Assembly: GCA_964020105.1 (NCBI GenBank)
Contig: OZ026535.1
Coordinates: forward strand, 1,054,001 to 1,118,000
DNA from: G964020105 sp964020105
GTDB lineage: Bacteria > Pseudomonadota > Alphaproteobacteria > WRAU01 > Hepatincolaceae
Reading direction: 5' to 3'
DNA: 64,000 bases
Below the pieces are notes generated by a model. It saw only the letters and a list, made by a program, of their open reading frames with translations. It had not been told where the DNA came from and ran no database searches. Both the position numbers and the translations under genes were made by a program. Every line of letters starts with the position of its first letter. Positions within the stretch are counted from its first letter, which is position 1. Of the stretch, positions 18,068-27,238 are shown in pieces.

Positions 18068-18976
18068 CTACAACGCTTCAGCACCAGAAATTATCTCTAT
18101 TAATTCATTAGTAATCATACTCTGACGAGTTCTATTATACTCCAAATTGAGAAGTCTTTTCATTTCTTTAGAGTTATCATAGGCAATTGACATTGCATTT
18201 AATCTACTAGCATGCTCCGCCACAGCACTTTCTGTCAGCTTATCGTAAATTTTTATAAATAGATACTGTCTTAATAACTCCTCAATAATCTCTGGAAAAT
18301 TTTTATTATCAGTCACGATATTTTTTGGTACATCAGCCTGATCAGCCTGATTAACCTTATTATCATCATCCTGCAAAATAGGAAAAATTTTATCAACATA
18401 AACCTCTTGCTCAAGGATATTGACACTTCTTGTTGATATAATTTCAATATTATCTATTGCTCTTTTAGTAATAGCATCAATAATTTTTGCAACAGCAATA
18501 TGGATTTCTGCTTCAATTTCTTTTCTTGGATCAGATATAATTGTTAAACCAAAATAACTAAGTTTAGCTGACCTATTGACATAATTATATGCCTGTAATC
18601 CAAGAGGCATAATTGCAAACTTATCACTTCCAAGATTACGCAATATAGCATCCGTAGCTTTAGTAACATTTAAATTATATGATCCACAAAGACCTCTATC
18701 AGAAGCAACAGGAATAAGGAGAGTCTTATTATAAGGCGCTTCTTTTTTGTTGGATAATAACAAATTGAGAATTTCTAATTGCTGATTTGTTTCTTTTTGT
18801 AAAGAAAACAAAGTATCAATAATAAATTTCGAAGTAGAAAAATATGCAGAATTCTCTTTTCTAAGAAGCTTTGCATTATATAATCTAGAAGTGGAAATGA
18901 CTTTCATAGATTGCGTAACCTTAGCTACTACACCTATATTATTCATTCTCTTTTTAATATCCCTTAAACTACCCAT
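18068..18976 (-). CDS. atpG: ATP synthase gamma subunit
   Basis: The central rotor shaft of F1, 302 residues. The conserved N-terminus (IKKRMNNIGVVAKVTQSMK) and the C-terminal coiled coil (ASRLNAMSIAYDNSKEM, then LEYNRTRQSMITNELIEI) are both there, with SDRGLCGSYN in the middle domain. A region near residue 210-235 (DDDNKVNQADQADVP) is a small low-complexity insert. The neighbours atpA and atpD confirm the call. Confidence 0.96.
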   Translation of the reverse strand: MGSLRDIKKRMNNIGVVAKVTQSMKVISTSRLYNAKLLRKENSAYFSTSKFIIDTLFSLQKETNQQLEILNLLLSNKKEAPYNKTLLIPVASDRGLCGSYNLNVTKATDAILRNLGSDKFAIMPLGLQAYNYVNRSAKLSYFGLTIISDPRKEIEAEIHIAVAKIIDAITKRAIDNIEIISTRSVNILEQEVYVDKIFPILQDDDNKVNQADQADVPKNIVTDNKNFPEIIEELLRQYLFIKIYDKLTESAVAEHASRLNAMSIAYDNSKEMKRLLNLEYNRTRQSMITNELIEIISGAEAL

Positions 18977-18987
18977 GAATTATCTTC

Positions 18988-20529
18988 CTATAAGGTTTTT
19001 AAAAAAGTTTGAGTAAAATTTTTTAAGAAATTCATCATTGATAGTATATCTTCATCACTCAACTGCTTAGTAGTGGAGATATTGCTAAGGACGTGAGGTA
19101 TTGATTCTTTTGCTGCACTTAACATATCATGCTCATATTTTTTAACATGATTCATAGGTACAGAATCAAAAAATCCCCTACCAACAGAAAATAAAACCAT
19201 AACTTCCTCATCAAGAGGCACTGGCTCATATTGTGGTTGTTTTAACACCTCTGTCCATCTTCTGCCTCTTTCAAGTAGTTTTTTAGTTGAAGGATCTAAA
19301 TCTGAAGAAAATTGAGAGAAACTTAATACCTCCCGATACTGAGCTAACTCTAACTTAATAGCACCAGTAACCTTTTTGATTGCCTTAGTTTGAGCGGCAC
19401 CTCCCACCCTACTAACAGAATTACCAATATTAACGGCAGGTCTTACACCTTGGAAAAATAAATCTGTTTCTAAAAATATCTGCCCATCTGTAATAGATAT
19501 AACATTGGTTGGTATGTAGGCAGATATATCATTTGCCTGAGTTTCTACCACAGGAATAGCAGTTAAAGAACCACCACCATTCTCATCACTCATCTGAGCA
19601 GCTCTCTCAAGTAACCTAGAATGCAAATAAAATACATCTCCAGGATAAGCCTCACGTCCAGGTGGTCTTCTAAGAAGCAAACTAACTTCTCTATAAGCAA
19701 CAGCTTGTTTTGATAAGTCATCGTAAAAAACAACTGCGTGCATGCCATTATCTCTAAAATATTCACCTATTGCACAACCAATATATGGAGCCATATATTG
19801 TACTGTAGATGGATCACTAGCAGTTGCAGAAACTATACACGTATAATCCATAGCACCGTTGTCTTCTAAGGTTTGTACTAACTTTACAACTGTTGAACGT
19901 TTTTGACCAATGGCAACGTATATACAGTACATTTTCTCATTTTCACTCTGAGCTTTTGCATTTATTTCTTTCTGATTTAATATAGCATCAATAATTAAAG
20001 AACTTTTACCTGTTTGCCTATCCCCAATGATTAGCTCCCGTTGTCCACGACCAATTGGTATCAAAGCATCTATTGCTTTAATACCAGTTTGGAACGGCAT
20101 AAACACAGATTTACGATCAATAATTCCTGGAGCCGGGCTTTCAACATTTCGTGTTTCTGTTAATACTAAATCACCCTTGCCATCTATGGGGTTACCAAGA
20201 CCATCTAGTATCCTACCCAACACGGTTTTGCCTATTTTAACTTCTAGCTGTTTATTCAGCCTTTTGACTTTTGAACCGCTTTCTATGTTAGTGTCATCAC
20301 CTAAAATTATAATACCAACATTATCTTCTTCAAGATTAAAACAAACTCCCTTAGTGCCCTCTTCAAATTCTACCATCTCACCAACAGCAACTTTATCAAG
20401 ACCATAGGCCGTACAAACCCCATCCCCAACAGATAAAATAACTCCAGCTTCGCTTAAATCGGCACTAAAGTCCATATTCTGCAACTGTTTTCTTATTACG
20501 TCCATAAGTTGATCTTTATTGCCTGCCAT
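18988..20529 (-). CDS. atpA: ATP synthase alpha subunit
   Basis: The non-catalytic nucleotide-binding F1 subunit, 513 residues. The P-loop is GDRQTGKS, with the VYVAIGQKRSTV box and the ATP-synthase signature PAVNIGNSVSRVG. The ATG at 20529 has AAGGA 9 nt upstream and sits 1 nt after the atpH stop, so translation is coupled. A TTG three codons earlier is possible but less likely. Confidence 0.97.
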   Translation of the reverse strand: MAGNKDQLMDVIRKQLQNMDFSADLSEAGVILSVGDGVCTAYGLDKVAVGEMVEFEEGTKGVCFNLEEDNVGIIILGDDTNIESGSKVKRLNKQLEVKIGKTVLGRILDGLGNPIDGKGDLVLTETRNVESPAPGIIDRKSVFMPFQTGIKAIDALIPIGRGQRELIIGDRQTGKSSLIIDAILNQKEINAKAQSENEKMYCIYVAIGQKRSTVVKLVQTLEDNGAMDYTCIVSATASDPSTVQYMAPYIGCAIGEYFRDNGMHAVVFYDDLSKQAVAYREVSLLLRRPPGREAYPGDVFYLHSRLLERAAQMSDENGGGSLTAIPVVETQANDISAYIPTNVISITDGQIFLETDLFFQGVRPAVNIGNSVSRVGGAAQTKAIKKVTGAIKLELAQYREVLSFSQFSSDLDPSTKKLLERGRRWTEVLKQPQYEPVPLDEEVMVLFSVGRGFFDSVPMNHVKKYEHDMLSAAKESIPHVLSNISTTKQLSDEDILSMMNFLKNFTQTFLKTL

Positions 20530-20530
20530 G

Positions 20531-21103
20531 TCATTCAATTCCTTGTATATGATTTTTTATTTTCATGAGCTTACTAGATAATGTGTCATCTATAATTTCA
20601 CTGTTAAATTCCATTAGTAATCCACCTAATATGGATTTATCAAGTTTTTTTTCTATATAGTATTTTTCACCAAACTTATCATTTAGTAATTCTTTAATTT
20701 TTTTTTCTTGTGAATCACTTAAGGGTACAACAGTTGTAAGAAGTATTCTCACATAACCTTTATAATGGAATATTATCTTATCCCACTTAAGAACTATACT
20801 GCGAAAGAGACGCATTTTTTTTGACGCCAACAACAGGAAAACAAAATTCTTAAGTAACTTATTAGTATTATTTTGTTCCATTACTTGATATATAACGTCT
20901 AGTTTTTTCTTTTGTGATAGAAGAGCAAACTTATCTACAAATTGTTTGTAATCATGACTGCATTCCTTAGAGGCAGCTACAAAGACAAAAAACTGTTTTA
21001 AATTTTGCATGTGCTCATCGACCTCCTCTAAAGCTCCGTGAGAGGCAGCTAAGTCTAGAAATGCTGTGCTATACTTCTTTATATCCCGCTCTAATTGTAA
21101 CAT
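20531..21103 (-). CDS. atpH: ATP synthase delta subunit
   Basis: The stator subunit linking F1 to the peripheral stalk, 190 residues. An N-terminal helical bundle (YSTAFLDLAASHGALEEV) and the C-terminal signature with DKSILGGLLMEF are visible. It is the first gene of atpHAGDC. The F0 genes are not nearby, the usual arrangement in alphaproteobacteria. Confidence 0.93.
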   Translation of the reverse strand: MLQLERDIKKYSTAFLDLAASHGALEEVDEHMQNLKQFFVFVAASKECSHDYKQFVDKFALLSQKKKLDVIYQVMEQNNTNKLLKNFVFLLLASKKMRLFRSIVLKWDKIIFHYKGYVRILLTTVVPLSDSQEKKIKELLNDKFGEKYYIEKKLDKSILGGLLMEFNSEIIDDTLSSKLMKIKNHIQGIE

Positions 21104-21144
21104 ATCAATCCAAATAATATTGTTTCAATATAATAACATCCGTT

Positions 21145-21174
21145 ATTATAAATCATTATTAGTAATTAATTCAA
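21145..21174 (-). promoter_or_regulatory. Promoter of the atpHAGDC operon
   Basis: On the minus strand TTGAAT (21174-21169) and a perfect TATAAT (21150-21145) are 18 bp apart. The 6-bp inverted repeat AATAAC-n4-GTTATT follows at the expected start point. This is about 45 nt before atpH and after the end of priA. Confidence 0.6.
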
Positions 21175-21191
21175 TACAATATTTATTATTC

Positions 21192-23369
21192 TCAATAAAA
21201 ACTAATAGGATCAATATCTATCTGTAATTTTATATAACTAGGAATGTGTAAATTTAACAGCCACTGATGTAGTATTTTTTGAATATTTTTATCCATGGAA
21301 GTCTTTATAAGAAATCTTTTACGATATTTACTCCGTAAAAAATATATTGGTGCATTAACAGGTCCTAAAATATCATAATCTTTTTCCTTAGGAATATTCA
21401 AATATAACTCATTTGCAAAACTATCAAGTTGCTGTTGATTTTTACAGGAAATAATAATCGCTGCAAGTTTACCAAATGGAGGAAAGTTAAGTTGTGCTCT
21501 TAAAGAGAACTCTTCTTTTACAAAATCTGCATAATTTCCCCTAACTAAATGTTGAAGTATTTTGTTATTAGGATTATAAGTTTGTAAAATCACCTCTCCC
21601 TTTAGCTTATCTCTACCTGATCTTCCTGCTACCTGATATAAAATTTGCCAAGCTTTCTCATTGCTTTTTAAATCCAAATCATAAGTAAAATCCGCATCAA
21701 TTATGCCCACCAAAGTAAGAAAAGGAAAATTATAGCCCTTGGAAATTATTTGAGTTCCTATTAAAATATCGTATTCTTGCCTATTAATACTTTCAACAAT
21801 TTCTCTGGCTTTTTTATGAGATGTAATTGTATCACTAGAAATGCTTATAATCCTTTTATCTGGAAAAATCACCTTTACCTCTTCATAAACTTTCTCAATT
21901 CCAACACCTATTGAAATCATTTGATCTTTTTCATGACAATGATTACATGTATTATGAATTTTAATATTATATCCACAAAAATGACAAACGAGTTTTCCTC
22001 TACTTCTATGTTCTACCAAAGAGGTAGAGCAGTTTTTACATGTAGCTTTTTCATTACAACTTTTACAAAAAAAACAAGAAGCATAACCTCTACGATTAAT
22101 AAATAATAAAACTTGTTCTTTTTTTTCTAAGGTTTGGTGTATTTTATTGATTAAAGTATCAGATATACTACACCCATACTTAAGTTTTTCCTTCTTCATA
22201 TCTATAATTTGAAAATTTGGCATGTCCATCTTGTTATAACGACCCTGTAGCTTAGCATACCCATATTTAGATTTATTAACGTTATTGATACTTTCTAATG
22301 ATGGTGTAGCTGAACATAAAAGTATATGTGCATCATATATTTTTGCTCTTAATACCGCCATATCTCTGGCGTTATAAATTACATTATCCTCTTGCTTATA
22401 GGAGGAATCATGCTCTTCATCTACAATAATTAATCCAAGATTATTAAAAGGTAAAAACAAAGCTGACCTAGCGCCTATAACTACTTTCAGATTACCATTG
22501 CTAGCAGCTAAATAAGCATCTTGTTTATTTTTTTTTGTAATATCAGAGTGCCATACGTAAGGATCAACACCAAATCTAAGCTTAAATCTATCTACAATTT
22601 GTGTACTTAATCCTATTTCTGGTAAAAGTATTAAAACTTGCTTACCCAATTTTATATAGCTATTAAGGATATCAAAATAGACCTCTGTCTTACCTGATCC
22701 TGGTAATCCTTCAAGAAGAGCTGCAACATAACTATTACTAGAAAAACAATTTTTTATTGTAGCAACTACTTCTTTTTGTTGTTCTGATAGCAGATCATTT
22801 CTATAAGTAATATTTTTTTGAAAATCAGATACTACAGCAAAGTTTTCAACATTTAGGAAATCATCCAGAATAAGTTTATCTAAGACTGCTTTGCCGACAT
22901 TAGCTTTATGTAACAGATCTTTTTTTTCAATTTTACCTTCATTTTCTATTACTGATAAGAGTTGTTGTCTAGCTTTTGTAAGTTTCAGTTGACTGATTTT
23001 ATCATTATTAATTGATATCACCTCATATAATGAAGTAAAGTCAATGCCAGCTATGTTAATTACCATTTTCAGGACACTGCCAAAATTCACCATATTATAT
23101 TTGGCGAATAATTCTAGAAATTTCAGCATTTCTTCTTTTAGAGGTTGAAAATAGCTAGATTTGCTAATAACAGGTTTAAGTTTCTCTCTAGTAAAAGATA
23201 TTTCCGTGGTTTCTTTAAATACTATTCCATATACTTGCCTGTTTCTAAGAGGAACAAGAACTATATCCCCCTTAGCTAGTATAAGAGTTGGCGGCACTAT
23301 ATAAGAATAAATAAGTGGAAGATTTAAAGGTAAATAAACTAAAATAACATCGCCTTCTTTAAAAAACAT
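21192..23369 (-). CDS. priA: Primosomal replication helicase PriA
   Basis: A superfamily 2 DNA helicase that restarts stalled forks. From the ATG at 23369 it has 725 residues. The Walker A is EGLPGSGKTEVY, the DEAH box is VDEEHDSSY, and the zinc-binding insert has the four CxxC pairs (CKSCNEKATCKNC, CHFCGY, CNHC). Later helicase motifs (GTQIISKGYNFP, QVAGRSGR) are intact. A perfect TATAAT ends 6 nt before the ATG and there is no Shine-Dalgarno, so the mRNA may be leaderless. It precedes the atp operon, as in many alphaproteobacteria. Confidence 0.95.
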   Translation of the reverse strand: MFFKEGDVILVYLPLNLPLIYSYIVPPTLILAKGDIVLVPLRNRQVYGIVFKETTEISFTREKLKPVISKSSYFQPLKEEMLKFLELFAKYNMVNFGSVLKMVINIAGIDFTSLYEVISINNDKISQLKLTKARQQLLSVIENEGKIEKKDLLHKANVGKAVLDKLILDDFLNVENFAVVSDFQKNITYRNDLLSEQQKEVVATIKNCFSSNSYVAALLEGLPGSGKTEVYFDILNSYIKLGKQVLILLPEIGLSTQIVDRFKLRFGVDPYVWHSDITKKNKQDAYLAASNGNLKVVIGARSALFLPFNNLGLIIVDEEHDSSYKQEDNVIYNARDMAVLRAKIYDAHILLCSATPSLESINNVNKSKYGYAKLQGRYNKMDMPNFQIIDMKKEKLKYGCSISDTLINKIHQTLEKKEQVLLFINRRGYASCFFCKSCNEKATCKNCSTSLVEHRSRGKLVCHFCGYNIKIHNTCNHCHEKDQMISIGVGIEKVYEEVKVIFPDKRIISISSDTITSHKKAREIVESINRQEYDILIGTQIISKGYNFPFLTLVGIIDADFTYDLDLKSNEKAWQILYQVAGRSGRDKLKGEVILQTYNPNNKILQHLVRGNYADFVKEEFSLRAQLNFPPFGKLAAIIISCKNQQQLDSFANELYLNIPKEKDYDILGPVNAPIYFLRSKYRKRFLIKTSMDKNIQKILHQWLLNLHIPSYIKLQIDIDPISFY

Positions 23370-23375
23370 AGATAT

Positions 23376-23381
23376 ATTATA
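23376..23381 (-). promoter_or_regulatory. -10 element of priA, 6 nt before its start codon
   Basis: TATAAT on the minus strand, then six bases, then ATG. The matching -35 is weak (TTTATT at 17 bp). The same 6-nt spacing is seen at the divergent xerC gene. Confidence 0.5.
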
Positions 23382-23409
23382 TAACAAGTTGAGCTGGCAA
23401 TAAAATCAT

Positions 23410-23438
23410 TTTACGTGATACTGACAAAAGCGTATAAT
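23410..23438 (+). promoter_or_regulatory. Promoter of xerC, predicted leaderless start
   Basis: TTTACG (23410-23415), a 17-bp spacer, and a perfect TATAAT (23433-23438). Six bases later comes the ATG at 23445, about where transcription should begin. Confidence 0.6.
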
Positions 23439-23444
23439 AGATCC

Positions 23445-24440
23445 ATGAAATATATAAAAGAGAAGATAGAAAGCATCAAATCGACTAAAGAATTAAAGCA
23501 AAAACTGGCAAATTTTTTTGATAGTTTAAGTTTTGAAGATAGGAAATCTATTAAAACTGTGATAGCTTACTCTAATGATATCAAAGATTTTATAAATTTT
23601 TGCTCAAATCATTTAGGCTTTGATGTGTCTACTGAAGATCTTTCTAGGTTGATTTCAGCAGATTTCAGAGGGTTTCTCTCCCATTTACACGATAAGAATC
23701 TCAGTAAGATCACAATTAGTAGGAAACTATCAGCCATAAGGACCTTTTTAAAATATTTAGAAGAGAAAGATATCATTGCATCACACAATTTAGATAATAT
23801 TAAAATAAAAAAGATACAGCAGAAATTACCCAGAGCAGTGTCAGAAGATTTTGCTACACAATCTTTAGATATTGCATATAAACTTGGCAAAAATCCTTGG
23901 TTAAAAAAGCGTAATAAAGCGATGATAGCTTTGTTATATGGTTGTGGTCTAAGGATAGAAGAAGCAACCTCATTAAATATTTCTAGCATACCTAATGCTA
24001 ATACTAATCAGGTTATTAGAATTCTTGGTAAAGGCAATAAGGAAAGATTAGTTCCAATCTTACCTTTTGTATTAGATCTTATCAAAGGATATGCCGAATC
24101 TATACCACAAGAGATTAAAAAGAAATTAATTGCACTATCTGAAAAAAATAATATTCCGCTATTTTTGGGAGAAAAAGGAGAGAGAATAAGTCCAAGGATC
24201 ATACAAAGAATAGTAGAAAATATTAGAAATGAGCTTAATTTAGACGAATCATTCACCCCACACGCTTTACGCCACTCTTTTGCCAGCCATCTTTTAAATA
24301 ATGGAGTTGATCTAAGAACTTTACAAGAGCTACTTGGTCATTCCTCTTTAGTTGCAACACAACGTTATCTTAAGGTTGAGCTACATCAACTACAAAAAAC
24401 TCAGGAACGTTTTCATCCAAGAGCAAATGTTAAAAAATAA
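23445..24440 (+). CDS. xerC: Tyrosine recombinase XerC/XerD
   Basis: A site-specific recombinase for chromosome dimer resolution, 331 residues from the ATG at 23445. The N-terminal SAM-like DNA-binding domain (SFEDRKSIKTVIAYSNDI) is followed by the catalytic domain with the full set: Arg in GCGLRIEEA, Lys in GKGNKER, the HALRHSFASHL box, the second His in LLGHSSL, and the nucleophile Tyr in TQRYL. I prefer XerC over XerD because of its place beside priA, but cannot exclude XerD. Earlier in-frame codons would lie inside the promoter. Confidence 0.9.
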   Translation: MKYIKEKIESIKSTKELKQKLANFFDSLSFEDRKSIKTVIAYSNDIKDFINFCSNHLGFDVSTEDLSRLISADFRGFLSHLHDKNLSKITISRKLSAIRTFLKYLEEKDIIASHNLDNIKIKKIQQKLPRAVSEDFATQSLDIAYKLGKNPWLKKRNKAMIALLYGCGLRIEEATSLNISSIPNANTNQVIRILGKGNKERLVPILPFVLDLIKGYAESIPQEIKKKLIALSEKNNIPLFLGEKGERISPRIIQRIVENIRNELNLDESFTPHALRHSFASHLLNNGVDLRTLQELLGHSSLVATQRYLKVELHQLQKTQERFHPRANVKK

Positions 24441-24458
24441 TTACTAGTAATTGTGATT

Positions 24459-25073
24459 TTATTGGCTAAACATGTACATGGTTTTGCATATTTTTATCTT
24501 TATACTCCTTATTTCCTCCTTACTTGCTTCTCTTCCTTGATAGTACAATTTAGAATTTGGATCTGCACTTACAGATGCCATTAATCCTCCATAGCTACTT
24601 ACTAGCACTGTTGCCCCCATTGATACACCTTGTGCTACCTCTTTTAAATAAAATTTATCTGTTACCTTATTGGCTAAGCTCGCACTGTAATTCGCAAACA
24701 CTCCTGAGTTTATCTTCATCATCTCAAAATCTTTACCTATACTCTCACGTCCCTTAATGCTCAATACACGGTTATCCATACTAACCTTTGCGTCCATTGA
24801 CCCCGTTACCATATCCTTCGTTGTTATCTCCATCTTCTCTATATCCCTATTTACTCCTCCTATTACCTCATTACTAGCATTAGCCTCTACTCCTCCTATT
24901 ATTATACTACCTACTCCTAAGGTTGACCTAGTTACTCCGTTTTTTATATGACCCTTATTATGCATACCAATTGTAGTCTTACCGTCCACGTCTAAGTTTT
25001 TTATATCATCCTTGCTAATCCCTGCACTTATTCCATAACCTCTTTCATTCACTCTCTTGTTATTCCCCCTCAA
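24459..25073 (-). CDS. Displaced C-terminal piece of an FhaB/CdiA-like exoprotein
   Basis: A reading frame of about 204 residues that matches the distal part of filamentous-hemagglutinin/CdiA proteins: a Gly-rich strand segment (NERGYGISAGISKDD), then the typical GVTRSTLGVGSIIIGG and the GVNRDIEKMEI box seen before the pretoxin region. The last 70 residues (VAQGVSMGATVLVSS...KICKTMYMFSQ) are unlike the rest and may be the remains of a toxin or pretoxin domain. Only TTG or GTG starts are possible, and it overlaps the upstream gene by 14 nt. It may be an orphan CdiA-CT-like module or a decayed 3' end of the exoprotein at 27239-32236. Confidence 0.6.
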   Translation of the reverse strand: MRGNNKRVNERGYGISAGISKDDIKNLDVDGKTTIGMHNKGHIKNGVTRSTLGVGSIIIGGVEANASNEVIGGVNRDIEKMEITTKDMVTGSMDAKVSMDNRVLSIKGRESIGKDFEMMKINSGVFANYSASLANKVTDKFYLKEVAQGVSMGATVLVSSYGGLMASVSADPNSKLYYQGREASKEEIRSIKIKICKTMYMFSQ

Positions 25074-25875
25074 CTGCCGAGTTGCCTATATCTCTTCTTA
25101 TTACCCTATACTTCCCTTCCTTCTCTACCTTCTTCGCATACTCATCTAGCTCTTTTTCTTTAGTGCTTACTCTTAATTTTGTTAATACTTCCGGCTCTCT
25201 AACAAAATAATTACACATCGTTCCTACATAATTATATGGTATCTCTATGCTATATTTTTCTATCCTCTTCGCCTCCTCTTCCCTTACCAGGGTATATAAA
25301 ATATCTCTATACTCATAATCTTCATATATTAACTTATCCTTATTTACTATATATAAAGTCCCAAAATGCCCATATTTGCTATATGGTTCTTCTATTTCAC
25401 TCACTCCTGGAATGAAACCATATACTCCAAAAAAATCATAGGTGTTATAATCGAAAGTATCCTCAAAGTTTTCATAATTATGCCCCTCATAATATTGTGT
25501 AAAATATTTAAACCCATTTGCTTTAACACTTGATAATGATGGAGCAAATCCTTCATAATATTGTGCAAAATATTTAAAACCGTTTTCTTTAACACTTGAT
25601 GGATATTTACTAATATTCTCTACATATTCTTCCTTGCTTATTATTACTGTTTTGCCTAATTCTGTATAAACTTCATCAAAAGGCTTATATTTATTCACAT
25701 CAATTACTCCACAAAAATAGGTTTTAACCTTTACTGCCACCCACGTACCATAAAAATCCTCTGCCTTATATTTTGATGGCACATATGGATATGAACCTTG
25801 GTAATTATCCGTACCTTCCCCATATAACTTAATACTTATTAATACCATTATTAACATTATTACTAACTTTTGCAT
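25060..25875 (-). CDS. Exported protein of unknown function with an internal tandem repeat
   Basis: A 271-residue protein with a signal peptide (MQKLVIMLIMVLISIKLYG). The early mature region has FYGTWVAVKV, faintly like the GxW start of lipocalin folds, but I do not recognise the family. Two adjacent copies of a 22-residue unit (SSVKENGFKYFAQYYEG and SSVKANGFKYFTQYYEG) occupy about residues 94-137. Tyrosine and Glu/Lys are very abundant. It lies in the same direction as the two-partner-secretion genes and overlaps the start of the exoprotein fragment downstream. Confidence 0.65.
   Translation of the reverse strand: MQKLVIMLIMVLISIKLYGEGTDNYQGSYPYVPSKYKAEDFYGTWVAVKVKTYFCGVIDVNKYKPFDEVYTELGKTVIISKEEYVENISKYPSSVKENGFKYFAQYYEGFAPSLSSVKANGFKYFTQYYEGHNYENFEDTFDYNTYDFFGVYGFIPGVSEIEEPYSKYGHFGTLYIVNKDKLIYEDYEYRDILYTLVREEEAKRIEKYSIEIPYNYVGTMCNYFVREPEVLTKLRVSTKEKELDEYAKKVEKEGKYRVIRRDIGNSAVEGE
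25488..25610. repeat. Imperfect tandem repeat, period 66 bp, two copies
   Basis: Two adjacent near-identical copies inside the exported-protein gene, in frame (66 = 22 codons). Copies differ at a handful of bases, which points to a recent duplication. Confidence 0.75.
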
Positions 25876-25940
25876 CTTACTTGCCTTTTTTTACCTCTTC
25901 ATCTCTTTTGCTTTAATCCCCCTTTTGGTCAGTATCATTC

Positions 25941-26330
25941 TTATTTAGCTGGTTTGCCTTTAATATACTCAACAGCTTCAATAGTTAAAGGTACAATTAC
26001 CGTACCTAACACCACAATCACTCCAGGAACACCAAGAAATACAATATAAGATGCTTTTTTTCCAATATATTTACCTATTCCTGCTAATGTCCCTAAAAAA
26101 ACTGCTGATGTAGAGTACCCCCACACATTGATATGTAGGGACATTTGTTTATCTAATTCTTTTTCTGATAAGTGGGCATACCTTTCCTTAACCACTTTTT
26201 TCTCTACATCCTTACATATACCGTTTTTACATACTTTCTCTGTTACAATTTTATAAGGATCATAATATGTGCATCCGCTTATAAATAATAAATTAGCTAA
26301 CAATAGTGTTGTCAAAAGCTTCTTTAACAT
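25941..26330 (-). CDS. Small lipoprotein with membrane segments
   Basis: A 129-residue protein. The lipobox is LFISGC at residues 15-20 (lipid on Cys20). A short Cys pair follows (KVCKNGICKD), and then two hydrophobic stretches (WGYSTSAVFLGTLAGIG and SYIVFLGVPGVIVVLG). AAGGAG lies before the ATG. I do not recognise the family. Its position in the tail of a two-partner-secretion locus makes an accessory or immunity role conceivable, but nothing in the sequence shows that. Confidence 0.65.
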   Translation of the reverse strand: MLKKLLTTLLLANLLFISGCTYYDPYKIVTEKVCKNGICKDVEKKVVKERYAHLSEKELDKQMSLHINVWGYSTSAVFLGTLAGIGKYIGKKASYIVFLGVPGVIVVLGTVIVPLTIEAVEYIKGKPAK

Positions 26331-26348
26331 TAATTAACTCCTTGTTGA

Positions 26349-26600
26349 TCAATCCCCCTTAATCTCATTAAGTTTACCGTCTCTTATCCTATTAACCTTA
26401 TCTATGCTCTCTTGGTCATGCATTCCATTATTGTTTTTATTAGATTTCATAATTTCACCAAGTGAATTCGCAAAAATACCATATACTCCTCCCCATATTC
26501 CTAAAGCCATAAATGGAAATATTGTCCCTATAATATGAGTGCCAAATATTTTTTCAATCTTAGGATTATTTAAATAAATATCATGTGCCCTTGACCACTG
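26349..26600 (-). pseudogene. Gene fragment or small ORF without a clear start
   Basis: An open frame of 83 codons preceded directly by TAA. It begins QWSRAHDIYLNNPKIEK, has one hydrophobic stretch (IIGTIFPFMALGIWGGVYG), and ends with a charged tail (KVNRIRDGKLNEIKGD). The only ATG starts (26510) fall inside the hydrophobic stretch and give 53 residues. A truncated gene is more likely than an intact one. Family unknown. Confidence 0.4.
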
Positions 26601-26614
26601 TTACATAAATGCAT

Positions 26615-27223
26615 CTACTCTAAATCAATACTAAGTAAGTCTGATACTCCTGTTTGTATAATTTTGTACATATTATTGTCTAATAGCTCCATAGAAATAA
26701 ATGTATAACCTCCGCTTATTTCATTTATATTATCTGATAATGTAAAGTATATTGATACAATCTTATTACTATCTTGTTTGTCATGATCTACTTCTGATAT
26801 GGTAAAATATTTAGACTGATTGTATATATTAAATATATTTTCATCTGCTGATATTTGTGTTTTATAATACTCTGGATTAATAAATAAATAACTTGGTTCA
26901 TTGTTTTTATAATTACAGTTAGAAACTGCTAATTTTATATCGCTACATATTTTATGTAAATTTATTATTAAACATTCCACACTATCTATAGTCTTTACAC
27001 TATTACAATTGTGATCGCTTTTATTGATTATAGGAGGTTTTTCAGTTTTGATTTGTTTCCATTTATAATCATTATCGTTTCTTATATATGTAGTATCTAC
27101 TGTATAATAAATTATATTTCTACTGTAGTCTATATGCACTTTTGATGATAATGCCTTAGGTAGCAACATAATCAATACTACTAGTATACTAAACATGGTA
27201 ATATGATTTATTGAAGATCTCAT
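26615..27223 (-). CDS. Exported protein of unknown function
   Basis: A 202-residue protein with a signal peptide (hydrophobic to about residue 27, ending PKALSS). Four cysteines fall between about residues 72 and 104 (HNC, ECL, ICS, NCN), so disulfides are possible. No known domain is apparent. AAGGA lies upstream of the ATG, 15 nt after the exoprotein stop, so it is cotranscribed with the two-partner-secretion genes. This is the position an immunity or accessory gene would occupy, but that is inference. Confidence 0.65.
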   Translation of the reverse strand: MRSSINHITMFSILVVLIMLLPKALSSKVHIDYSRNIIYYTVDTTYIRNDNDYKWKQIKTEKPPIINKSDHNCNSVKTIDSVECLIINLHKICSDIKLAVSNCNYKNNEPSYLFINPEYYKTQISADENIFNIYNQSKYFTISEVDHDKQDSNKIVSIYFTLSDNINEISGGYTFISMELLDNNMYKIIQTGVSDLLSIDLE

Positions 27224-27238
27224 TTTATAATTATCCTT

